Below, one piece after another: positions 25,301 through 37,300 of a DNA stretch of 64,000 bases. Source of the DNA: Hippasteria phrygiana (Eukaryota > Echinodermata > Asteroidea > Valvatida > Goniasteridae). The notes beneath the pieces are model-generated. The model worked only from the letters and a program-made list of their open reading frames with translations, was not told the origin of the DNA and searched no databases. How positions within the stretch are numbered: position 1 is the first letter of the stretch; each line of letters begins with the position of its first letter. Both the position numbers and the translations under genes were made by a program. Location: NCBI GenBank assembly GCA_037893225.1, contig JAZGUH010000022.1, positions 744,001-808,000 on the forward strand, read 5' to 3'.

Positions 25301-28300
25301 GCTCTATCATGTGCGGCCCTCATGTTGTCTCTCAACTCCAATGCGAAATCGGTTGCCACCGCTTCTGATCCGTGGTCCACCTTAGCAGACATTCCGCTTT
25401 TCAAGTCGATCGGTAGGAATACCTCCCTGCCTAACATAAGCATGTTAGGGGTTTCACCCGTCGACTCCTGTGGAGTAGCTCGGTAGGCGAATGTGGCAAA
25501 TGGAAGTTTGGTGTCCCAGTCCCGCTGACGTTTATGTGGTTCTATCATCATTGAAATCATTGTCAGTAGCGTGCGATTAAATCTTTCGATCATCCCATTT
25601 GATTTAGGATTGTAGGGCGTTGTGCGTGTCTTCTCAATTCCTAGGACTGTGCACATTTCGGAGAACACCTGGGACTCGAAATTCCTTCCCTGATCCGAAT
25701 GCAAACTGATAGGGATACCAAAGCGACAGACGAACTCACTCACTAGCTTTTCTGCTACCGTTGTCGCCTTCTCATCGGGAACGGGGTAGGCCTCGACCCA
25801 CTTGCTGAAGTAGTCTCCTACCACTAGGATATACTTGTTCCCCCTTTCGGTCAGTGGAAGGGGCCCAACTATGTCCAAGGCGATTCGCTCCATAGGTGCG
25901 CCTACCGCCAGATGTTTGAGTGGTGCCCTTCTATGTCTCGCCGGTGACTTCTTGCTAGCGCAAACGTTGCACTGCCTTACTGCAGATCTTACATCCGCAC
26001 CCATTCCTGCCCAGTAGAATCGTTGACGCACCTTCATCATTGTCTTTTTAATCCCGAGATGACCGCTAGCTTTTCCTCCGTGAAGCTCCTGAATCATCGC
26101 CTTCCGGTAGGAGATTGGAAGTACAACTTTCTAACTTACTCGGCGGCCATCGTTTGACTCCCATCGCCTGTGCATGATGCCATCCCTAATCTCGAGTTGG
26201 TCCCACAGAAGCCAATAGGACTTTACCACACTTGAATAAGTGGTAATGTCATTCCAACCAGGTCTACTTCCTGACTTCTCCATTTCTTGTATCACCCATC
26301 GAATGGACGCGTCCTCTATCTGTGCATCTCTCCATTGTTCTTGTGTTATTGTTGGTTCTATTGTGACCACTCTTAGTCCTGGCTTCTCGCAGGGTTCTAG
26401 TCTCGTTGGTTCTGTTGCGCATGACTTGTCCAAAGGCGCCTTCTCTCTCCCACACTGTGTACAAGGCTTCATGGAAAGACCGTCAGCGTTTCCATGCAAT
26501 CGGCCCGCTCGATGAACAATAGTGAAGTCGTGTTCACTTATCACCTGAAGCCATCTGGCAAGCTGTCCTTGGGGATCACGAAAATTAATGAGCCACCTTA
26601 ACGCCCCGTGGTCTGTTCTGATGGTGATTCGCCTACCATAAATGTACTGCCGGAATTGCTTAAGAAACACAACGACTGCCAGAAGTTCCCTCCGGGTCAC
26701 ACAGTAGTTGCGTTCAGGCTTGCTTAACGCCCTACTGGCATAAGCCACCATTCTCTCCTGTCCATCTATGGACTGCGACAGCACAGCACCTATGCCCACT
26801 CCGCTGGCATCTGTGTCTATAGAATGTACTCGGCCGTTGGGTCCAGGTAAGTCAAAATAGGCGCCTTCTGCAACCGTCGTTTTAGCTCTCGAAAGGCGCC
26901 CTCAGTCTCGTCGGTCCATTCAAATTCACGTGCCTTCTCCGTTTGGCGATGAAGCGGTCGTGCCACGTCGGCGAAACCCTTAATGAATCGCCTGTATAGT
27001 AAGATACTAGCCCAAGGAAGCTTTGGACCTCCCTCACCGTCTCAGGCGTAGGCCACTCACGCACAGACCTAACCTTGTCAGGATCCGTGGTTATCCCGTC
27101 TCCGGATACTACATGCCCTAAGTAAAGGACACTCTCCTTGAACAGCTCACACTTCTTTGGCTTAAGTTTAAGCCCTGCCCCTCGCAGGCGCTGGAACACT
27201 GTCTCTAGGTGGGAAAGCTCCTTTTCTACTGTACCTGCGAAGACTATAACGTCATCTAGGTAGACCAGCAATGTTTCCCAGTGGAGGCCTGCCAGCACCC
27301 GCTCCATAAGCCTTTCGAAGGTGGAGGGGGCGTTGCAGAGCCCGAAAGGCATCACCCGCAAGGCATCACCCGCCAGGAATACAGTCCCCCTCGCACCACG
27401 AAGGCAGATTTCTGCTTGGCCTCTTCTTCCAACTCAACCTGCCAGTATCCCGATGCCAGGTCTAAAGTGGAGAACCACTTAGACCCAGCAAGGGAGTCCA
27501 GCGAGTCGTCAATAAGAGGAATCGGATAGGAGTCCTTGATAGTCACAGCGTTCAGGCGACGATAATCGACGCAGAACCTTTTCGTCCCATCTTTCTTCCT
27601 GACTAAAACCACGTTCGGTGCCCAAGGGCTATCGCTGCGTTCGATGATGCCATCTTGCAGCATCGCCTGTACCTGACGATGAATCTCCTGTTGCTCCTGT
27701 GTAGGGTATCGTCGTGGACGTTCTCGTATTGGCGGTGCGTTGCCGGTGTTGATCCTGTGACGTACTAAGTTTGTGCGACCAATATCGTTGTCCCCAAGGA
27801 AAACACATCTTGAAAATCCCGGACTAATTTCGCTATCTTGTTGTGGTACTTCTGGTCGACGCTTCTCTTGCTTCTGTCGTACAAATCGGTAAGGTGTTCT
27901 GGCACTCCTATGCCATCCTCAGGTTTTGGCGAAGTCTCTTGGGTCTCTTCGACATCATCTGCTCCTACTGAGGTGAGCATTCCCGCCGTTGTTCCTCTCC
28001 TTACCACACATTGTCTCTTACCAGGGTTAAAAACCCTTATCGGTATAACTCCTTCATCCAACGTCACTAGCAGGCGTGCCATGACAATTCCCTTTGCCGT
28101 GATGCCAAGACCAGTCGCTCGCGTCTTCCCTGTTAGACGTCCTGGAATTATCGCCTCATGCCCCGGCGGAATGTTTGTTGTCCGCTCCACCACCACTCTT
28201 GCACAGAAGTTGCTCCCCTGGGTATATGTACACTTCACCTTCTCGCCATAAGGGTCAATTCCAAGGTCTTGAAATTCAAGCTTCCCTGTGTGGCAAGCAA

Positions 28301-31300
28301 GAAATCCATCCCAAGGATCCCTTCCAACACCTCAATGTTTCCGAACACAGCATTCACTGCATGAGTGCTCTTCCCGACTTGCACGTCCACACATGCGCTA
28401 CCCAACGTCTGTAGGAGACTTCCATCGGCCATCTTGACACTGGCTCCTGAGCCCGTCAACTCTGGTCTCTTTTCTTTTGGAATTTCGTAGAAGAACGCAG
28501 ATGACAGTAGTGAGTCTGTTGCGCCGGTGTCCACCAATAGATTTACTCGTCTGCCCCCTATTGTCGCTGGCACAAATAAACCGCTTCTAGCCCCGGCTAT
28601 TCTTGGAGACATTAGTGAACGCTTCTCACCAGTAGACTCTGTTAGTTTTTCTGTTGGTTGACTGACACTTGGCCCTTGGAACCCTCCAGCCGTCCCTCGG
28701 GCCCCTGGGCCGGCTGCTGCTCGTTTCCCGAGGCTCGTCTTTTCTTTGCCGGTGGTCTTTCACAGCTCCGAGCAAAATGCCCCTTCTGCTGGCAGTTGTA
28801 GCAAACAACATCGGCAAGGTTAATCTCCCTCCTTCCTTTACCTAAGTAGGCGCCTCCAGGTCTATTCCTTGTTTGTATCCACGATTTCATTTCTTCATGC
28901 CTCTTCAGGATGTCAGCCTCAACACGCCGGTAATTCTCCTGCATTTCTTTTCTCAGCCCCTCCAAAGCAGCTTCGGCGTCGCTCCCCAAGACTCTTGCAA
29001 ATTTTAGAAATTTGCCCCCTCGTTGTTCTTCTATTCTTTGGAAGCTTTCAGTTGCCAGGGCAGCCCTCACAGCTTCGTTCAAAGTAGTAGGACTGGCGCG
29101 GAAAATGCCTTCTCGAATAGCCTGACTCTCGATAGCGTCGGGAAAATGTCCCCTTGCTAGGCGATCGCGCCCTTCCTCCGATAGCTCAGGATACGCCAGG
29201 GCCGACAGTTCCCTTATGACCTGTCCTACTTCTTGGAGAGTCTCCTTGGGGCCCTGACGCCTATGACGTAACTCCATAAGCTGATTCTCCGCCATTCTTC
29301 CTGGCCCAAACCTCTTCTCCATTCTGTCAATCAGTTCAGCGAAAGTCGGATGGGACCCAGCACCCGGGTCATAACCCAGCACCTTCAGTGCGGCTCCTTA
29401 GAGACTTGCCGCCAAGAACACTTCTGCTTGTTTCTCTGTCCATCCATTGGCGGACCTGCACGCCTCAAAATGTTGTCGGTAGTCTCTCCATGGGCTTTTT
29501 CTATTGTACCTGTCCGGTATAATGTTGGGTCGTCTTGACATGACTCTGTGTTGATTGCTGTTTCCCTCTGTCTTGGTGTGCTCCCTTGGTAGGGACTTGT
29601 TCTCATCTTCACTCCTTGTCGCCTGTATAGGATCATCCACCCCGCTACTCTGCTGACTGTTATTGGTCGGACTGCGGACTGTTATTGTGTCGACAATCGA
29701 AGGCTGCTGTCGTCTAGGTCATTGTGGATTGTCTCACTCTGTGGTGCAGCTCCACATGTTGGTGGTGGGAGACGGGCTGCTGTTCTGTGAGGCTTGGTGC
29801 GTTGTTTTGGAGTCGGCCTCACCCGGGATGGGAGAATAGGCGTAAGTAACTCCCCAGTTGAGTCATTACAAAATTGCATTGTCAACGACGTGCGCTCTGA
29901 CCCTCCGAATCCTGAGTCCTTCTTCCGATTACTGCTTTGCTGGCGTAGCCTAAGAAGGCGGAGTTCTGCTTCCAGCAGCTCAATTCTCTCGTCGGTCTCT
30001 ACATCTGATGTACTTAATGACGGTAGTCCATCTTCTTCCCTCTGCACAACCGGTAGTGAGGTTGCTACCTCTCCCTCAAAATCAATCAATAAATTCTTCG
30101 CCATTCCGCCTTGGTAGGTGGATGTTCCTAGGTAGGTTTTACCGATGTAGTATGTATGTTTACTGCGGCGCCTATCCCACTTCTGACACCATTTGTGGCG
30201 GTCTCGATCGACGGTGCCTAGGCTTGCCCTCGGCCGACCCGACGAGCGGCTGTAGAAAAGGCCAGGGGAACAGGTCCGTTTTGGGGCAGTCTACCGCCAG
30301 GCGCTCGCAGCTGCTTCCATCCACACACCGGGGTTGAACTACACACTATGGGTTGTACTTTGCGGGCACAGGGGAAGGGGATGGGACTGGAGTCTGATGT
30401 CTCTACAATATAGCACTCAAACTCGATGTTTAATTGGAGTAATAATTTATTATAACACATCACCTTGGTAGGATTAAATAAGTGGCGCCTATATCTCGCC
30501 TAAACAGGTTTACATTAATTATAGTGAGGCACACAAAACACACGACGATCCTCCTAATCAATGGGAAACTCGATCATAAACTTGACTAACTGTGATTTAC
30601 TCACTCTCCGGAAAAGGTGCACTGGACTGATCTACATGTACTTTCAATGCTTACTAGACTAGGACTGGACGTGACTCTGACGTGACGCGAACACAGGGCT
30701 ACGACGGACTGGACAGAACTGCTCACAGGACTCTCACGGACGGACTGCACTGCTCACATGGCTCTCACGGACGGACTGCACTGCTCACAGGGCTCTCACG
30801 GACGGACTGACTTTTCCCGCCGCGGCACGCTGCTTTATAACCGCGTGGTCTGGACTGGAGACGTGTAGCACGCACGGTTCTTCATCAGCGGAAGACGTCC
30901 AATCGCCACACAGCAGCAACCATGCGTCACTGGCTCACTGCATAAATGAATTAATTATCTTATATACAAGAGGGCGTCCTAACTTATGACCATAATTTCG
31001 CTACAGTTGTAACATAAACATATGACGCACATACATACAAGTACAGTGTACAACCCGTACTGTTTGTGCAATACTTGTGACCTTTGACCATGACACATAT
31101 ATTTCCTTAACAACATCATGTGATTCTGAAGTCATGTAATGAACTTTACTGCAAAAACAAATTGACAAGGCAAAGTGGCATGTGGCAAAAAATATAAAAC
31201 ATTACACCATCGCTACAGAAACCAAAAGAAATAGTTAAGCAATGTTTTACATGTACAAATGTATGTTGTATAAACTTGGGATCCAAAAGTGTGACATTTT

Positions 31301-34300
31301 TTGTGTCCCTGTTAGTACTACATGTATGTATAGAGATTTTGCAATTCAGGACACCTTCTTTTATGACTTCTATACATTGTAATCTGCAAAAGTCATCAAA
31401 CAAAGTACATGCCAAACAAGTAAACAATAGTGTGTAAAGTGAATTTTAATGATACAGTGTACTTGATGGGAAATTACACAGGTCAGGTGTAACAGGGACA
31501 CCAAAAAATTTCAATTTTTGAACCCCAAATTTATAGAATGACCCACCTGTAGGCCTGGCAATTACAAACCCATGACCCATTTTTTTCATCCAACAGATCT
31601 ACACGTACATGTACATTGTACACGTAGACCCCCAACATGTACTCCCACAAAAGGCCTATTCACACTAGAGTATCCTTCCCCTGGGCGAACTCGCCCCGGG
31701 GTGGCCCCTGGTGCCAACCCGGGCTGGCCCCTGGAGCCAACCCGGGGTGACGCGCAATTTGTCACCCCCGAGTTCAACCCCGCATCAATTCTCACTTTCT
31801 TTTCTCAAATCCTACAAGTACAAATGTATCTCACCCCAGGCGAGTTTGTCCTGGGGATCGGCACAGTCATTTCTCACTTGAACACGGTGGTCATCAGGGC
31901 GAATGCTTATCGAGTGGTGCGCATGTGTAGTTTACGCATTACCCAGAAATCTCGGAAGCGCGCAAAGATTTTTTCCACAATGCTTTTGCAGTGCTCTTTT
32001 CTTGGGGCATGGCTGACGAATTGGCTGACATGATGGCTGGTTAAGATAGTGTTGTACAGTATTCGGTCGCCAAAGAAAGCTTCAAAGAAAGAACGCGTGC
32101 CGTGTGCGTGAACTTTTTTTAAACATTTGCAAAGAATGCACATACTGAGTACCCGGCCGCGACGCACAACGGCATAAAGTGCGTTGCACATGTACTGTAA
32201 ACAGGATGCGTGCGGTTCCTGTTATGTTGTGCTGGTATGCAAATCGATCCAAATAGCGCGTGCTATTGGAGACCTTTGTGCCATTGCTCGCCCCGGGGCG
32301 AACTCACCCCTCCCCCATTTCTCACTACCAATCTCGCCCCGGGGGAAAGTGTCTCGTCCTGGGGATAAGATTTTAATCCATGGTCCAGAGCAGGGTTGAA
32401 CTCGCCCCGGGGTATGAGCAATCTCAAAAGTGGCTCGGGTGCACAGGGTTGAGAATTTCAAGTGTGAATCAGGGCCTATTTTCACCCCCGCATCGCCCCG
32501 GGGCCACCCCCCCCCCCCCCCCCCCCCCCAGATTTGGTCTAGTGTAAGGTTCAACTAATGTTGGTTTTGCCTGCTGATCCGATGGCCGATGTTTTATTTA
32601 GAACATCAGCCGATGTCCGATTCGATCCGATGTTTTTAATCGACATAAACAATGCCCTCAAAAAAGCAAGTGTTGACATACATTGGTGTACCCAAGACAA
32701 ACTACGACTCCCTTTAAACAGTAATAAATTAGGCCAAACAAACAAAATTCCTTCGGTTCGGGTCACCCGACCGACCTCTATTAGTAGAGGAAGACAAATT
32801 AATTGTACGATACTGATTTCCGATCATAATAGTAGGAATTGCCGACCGGGCGTCCGGAATTCCCAGTAACGGTAGCCTAGCCTACACATGAAACTATATG
32901 CGTATACACAAAGATCGTGTACATCTTGTTGAAGTTCGGCCGGGAGTACATGTACATGTATGGACCCTATAATATAGGGGAAACAACGTCTGCGCGTGCA
33001 TATTACGCAGAGCGAGTCCGACGTTTATTCATACAACACCATAATTCATAGTCAAGTTTCGCCATCGTTATTTTGCGTGAAGTAAAGAATTCCGGTGTAC
33101 AGAGTCTGTAGCCAGACACGCATGCTTGGATGTAACAAATTACAAAAATATTCTAGAACTTCGAAGACCAACTCGACAAGATTGGTTCATAAAATCCCAC
33201 CAATAACAACAAAGAATCGGACCAACAAGGATAGTCAAAATCAGGATCTGTTCCAATCAAAACTTTTGACAAATTGCGACAAGTGGACCAGTGGTTGAGT
33301 GTGTGATAAACGGCTGTGTGGGTAATTCCACGTGTGGCCAACGTGTTAAGGTAATCAGGCATGCAACTTTTCCTCGGATAAGCTGATTTCCTCGTTTTTC
33401 ACTTCACACTTATGCCATTGAAAATTGAAAAACACTGTACAAAGTCTTGTAAAGATTGGAATTGCCTCGTTTTTTGTTAATTCCAAGTTCCATGCCTGGG
33501 TAATGCACCGTGCATGGAGGTGTCAGTTCGACGGGCAGGCCCGTGCGTTGTACGGCATGGGGTAATTGATTGTATCACAGCACAGTGCGTGCAGTTTGTG
33601 ATATTGTGATCACAGTTTCATATTTATTTTGTTTATTACTTTTGCTGATTAACCCTAACGTCACCGAATACTACAAAGTACTTCTTGAGTAAACTGTAGT
33701 ACAGTATGCACTACTTTTACTACACAGGCCTATGAGAACTGAGCAGTATTTTGTAGTACAGTGTACTGTACCCGAAGTGAATGCCTACATTGTAGGGCGT
33801 TAGGGTTAATATGCTATCAATCGTGTATCTATCTTTGTTCTGAATAAAAAGGTTGATTAGGCCGAAAAACAAATAGTTCTGCTTCCGATTACATTCCTTT
33901 CAAAAACAGGGTAGGTACAAAATGTAGGTTGGTTTTTTGGTTTTTTTTTTGCAAATTTGTGTGTGCCGATTGAATGGGGTATTTAATTATATGCGAATTT
34001 CAGCCTAACTATTACCATTTACGTTACGAAAACTATAAACAAAATGGCCACAAAAAACGATAAAAACTTGCCTTAATTAATGTCAAAAATATTTACGGTC
34101 GATTATTTTTTTTAAATAATAGAGAATTTAGGTTGTGCACACCACTATGGACAATGCTAGCCACGACGGGAAACTGGCCAACACTGTCCGTTCATCGTGC
34201 AGTAAGCATGCGTGATGCACTGTGTGTGGTGGGCGATAAACCTTGTGTTGCGGCAGGAAACGTCGGGGAAACACGCTGCGGTATACGAGCAGTACGACCT

Positions 34301-37300
34301 CGAAATAAATAAATGTTGAGCCGATATCCGATCCGATCATACATGTAGGTTAAACCTTAGTCTAGTGTGAAAAGGCCTATTACATGTAGTTAGTTTAACA
34401 ACACACTAATTAGACCGGTAATTTGATATCTTTTAACCCTAACCCCCTTCAATACTTTTCATATGACCCTGCTAAACCCAACAATTTCCAACAAAACTGA
34501 AACAAGAAGCTTACTAAATAAGTACATTTAAATACAACAAAATCCAAAAGCCATGTTTTGGGGGATTATGTACCACTTCCACACCAGGCTTGGTATTTTG
34601 CAGAGCTACATGCACATGTACCCTGCTGAATCCAACAAAATAAAACAGATATTTGTTTGTATAATGATCCCGGCCAATCATCCAACAAAATCCAATAGAA
34701 ATGTTACTAGAATCTGCTTCCACCCTCCCAAATACAGCAAAATCCAACAAGGTCCGCGTATCTTTAGCTTCCACCCTCCTAAATACATTGTACGACAACT
34801 CCATTTGCATTTCATCATTGCATTTCATCATGTACATAAGGCCATTCCAATTTTATTAGTTTTACGGATTTTTTAGGTGCTTAGAAGAGTCGTCAGGCAG
34901 GAAAAAAAAAATAAAAATTGGCCAATGACATGTACATGTATATATTGTATACCAGTAAAAAATGTATCGCAGAGGTTAAAGTTTCTTTGACACTAACACA
35001 TTACATGTACATGCATACATGATGAACTATTGTTGTGAATGTTCATGACTGCTCCTAATTTAACATTGTCTGAAGTTGGAAGTAAATTGGTTAAATGGAA
35101 ATGTTTGTAATAAACGTGCCACTTTATTGTGACAAATAACTGTTAAAAACATCAGAATTTGATTATGTTTCATGTTTAATATCTAGGATATTTTCTGAAC
35201 TATAAATATTTACATGGTTTAGTAGCCCTAACAAAACAATAACTAAAAATTAAAAACAAACAAAAACAAAAATGCTGACGAATGGACAATGTGAAAATAT
35301 AAAAAGTCAATACAATCTCATATTTTGTTCCTAAATGTATTACTTTAATCCGTAAACTTGTCGAGCGCAATCTGGAGTTTTGCCCAAGTTTATTGTAGGT
35401 TGAATGAAATCCATATGAACTCAGGAGGGAGTACTATAAACTTGCGCAAAACTCCAGATTGCGCTCGACAAACTGAAATTAGACACCCCGTTGACAAGTT
35501 ATGGCGGCTTATGGCTGTTGAATTTTCACATTTTTCGACATGTCAAAAAGTAAAATACTGAGAAAAAGGTCTTTTAAGAGTTTGAAACTGTTTTTCGTTA
35601 CGATTGTTCCTGCCGTTCCGGAGGTTAAGTTGCTCCCACTCACAAAGTTACATGGAGTGTCACTAACTGTTCACCCACCCCCATCGCCTCTGCCAAAGAG
35701 CCGATACTTTCGTCAAAGGCGACGTCCATCAAGTGTTTGTCTACCTCGCTTCCCTTCTGTAAAGTGACAGAAAAATATTTTCGGGCAGGTCTGGCTGGGC
35801 TCGACAGAAGAGAGTTTTGACAGGTCGCGCGATATCCAGTCCATCCCATGAGTGTCGTAAGGGTATCAGACTAGTATTACACATTACGTCTAACACCCAA
35901 CCCGTCCCGGGTCCTGCAACAAAAAAATATGCGCACGTGCGCTGTTCCCAGGGTTACGCATACCCCGCTGCGCTGGTTGTATTCTATATCAAGGCACGAG
36001 GGAGAACATTTAAACAATGGAAGGGGCCAGGGAAGACTGTGATGGCGCTGGTCTCTCGTTCGGAACGGGTACCCGGCCCTGCATCAAAATGGTAAACAAA
36101 CAACGTGTTGGGCCTTGCTCGAACCTCGGCGCGGCATCGTTGCGTCTTTGGTTTCGCCCGATAGGTCCATGACCTTGGAGATTCCGGCTTGATAAATCGG
36201 TGTTTTGTTATCGTAACATCAAACCATTCAATTTCAACTAATAATGTACTGGTCTTTTCGTTTGGTCCGGACTTTTAAGGCCTACATGACGAACCGCAGG
36301 CATGATGTAGGCCTAGTACTACATGTACAGTCGAACCCTGATAATAAGAGCACTGTTAATACAACATCCTGCTTATAACAAGGAAAAAAATAGGTCTGGA
36401 GTCTTTGTTTTTCTTTGTTTTCCATTACTGATAATACAAGGTACCTGTTATAACAAGGTAAATTGTAAAGTCCCAAGGACCTTGTTATAAAGGTGTTCGA
36501 CTGTATATAGACCGGCAGCACGGGGTAGGGAATTTTCTTTGCAATCGCCAGCACTAGCACTAGCAGTAAACGTTAGCATAACGTCACCTTTCAGGAGTTT
36601 CAGTTTCACGAGTTCACGAGTTTTTAGGTGGTTTTTTTTTTTTTTATTCAAATTTCCAATCAATGTTTGAGGAATCTGTCGCCGGGGGAATTTTTTTTTT
36701 TTAAATCGTTGTTGCCGATTTTTTATTTTTTATTTTTTATTTTTTAACAATTTACGTTGCCGAAATCCGTAAAACAACTAATAAAATTGGAACGGCCTAA
36801 TGCTTTTTTTCTACAATGTGTATGTTACTTGTACACTAATAAACCATCTGTTTGCTACATGTATACAAAAAAACACTGCCGCATGTTGGTTATAGTCCCT
36901 AAACGTTTAACTTATTCTTCCAAGAACCCAAACATGTATTTTGGGCCTCATGTAATGAAAGAAACTTGTGTACTGTTGCTTTGTGTGATGACAAGACACG
37001 CGATTTTATGTCATTTGACAACAATGACCATGATCGACTGCAGTCCAAGACCACCAATTTTGAAGCAGTTGAAACGTATCTATCCGAGCTACCACGCTGG
37101 TTGGTTAAGTGAATCTGTAGTTGATTTTTATCTGAGTCAGTTGTGTGGATCTGGAATGGCGAACGAAGATAGCATGCGGATGAAATTTGGGGTATTGCTA
37201 TGCACGCAAACAGCAAAAATAATTAACAAGCAACCAACACCAACTACTTTTCGGTCAGTATCCAAATCATGCTATCACAATGGAAGTTTCTGCGAAGTCA

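Larger units (their letters stand above)
22301..31005 (-). mobile_element. Ty3/Gypsy LTR retrotransposon, degenerate
   Basis: Two LTRs bound an internal region that is read on the minus strand in the order gag, protease, reverse transcriptase, RNase H, integrase, extra ORF. This order is that of the Ty3/Gypsy group (Metaviridae). The frames carry at least three in-frame stops and five frameshifts, so this copy is not functional. I saw no clear target duplication (left flank aaagtag, right flank gttgta). It lies within tetraspanin intron 1, in the same orientation as the gene. Confidence 0.97.
31653..34378. mobile_element. 2.7-kb inverted-repeat DNA element, non-autonomous
   Basis: The ends aggcctattcacactagag (left) and, reversed, aggccttttcacactagac (right) are matching TIRs. 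The interior has CCCCGGGG-rich blocks at 31680-31770, 32290-32420 and 32490 and gatccgat-rich stretches at 32580-32630 and 34318-34340. No transposase frame was recognised. It may be composite, since a similar 'gtgtgaatcagggcctatt' end lies at 32462-32480. Confidence 0.55.

Noticed and set aside
28626..28817. Second frame over the gag zinc knuckle
   Set aside because: Shadow of the gag frame, which carries the CCHC motif.
36757..36933. Upstream 59 codons of the protease frame
   Set aside because: They cross the 49-bp repeat fragment and have no protease similarity; an ATG at 36934 or 36955 is more likely.
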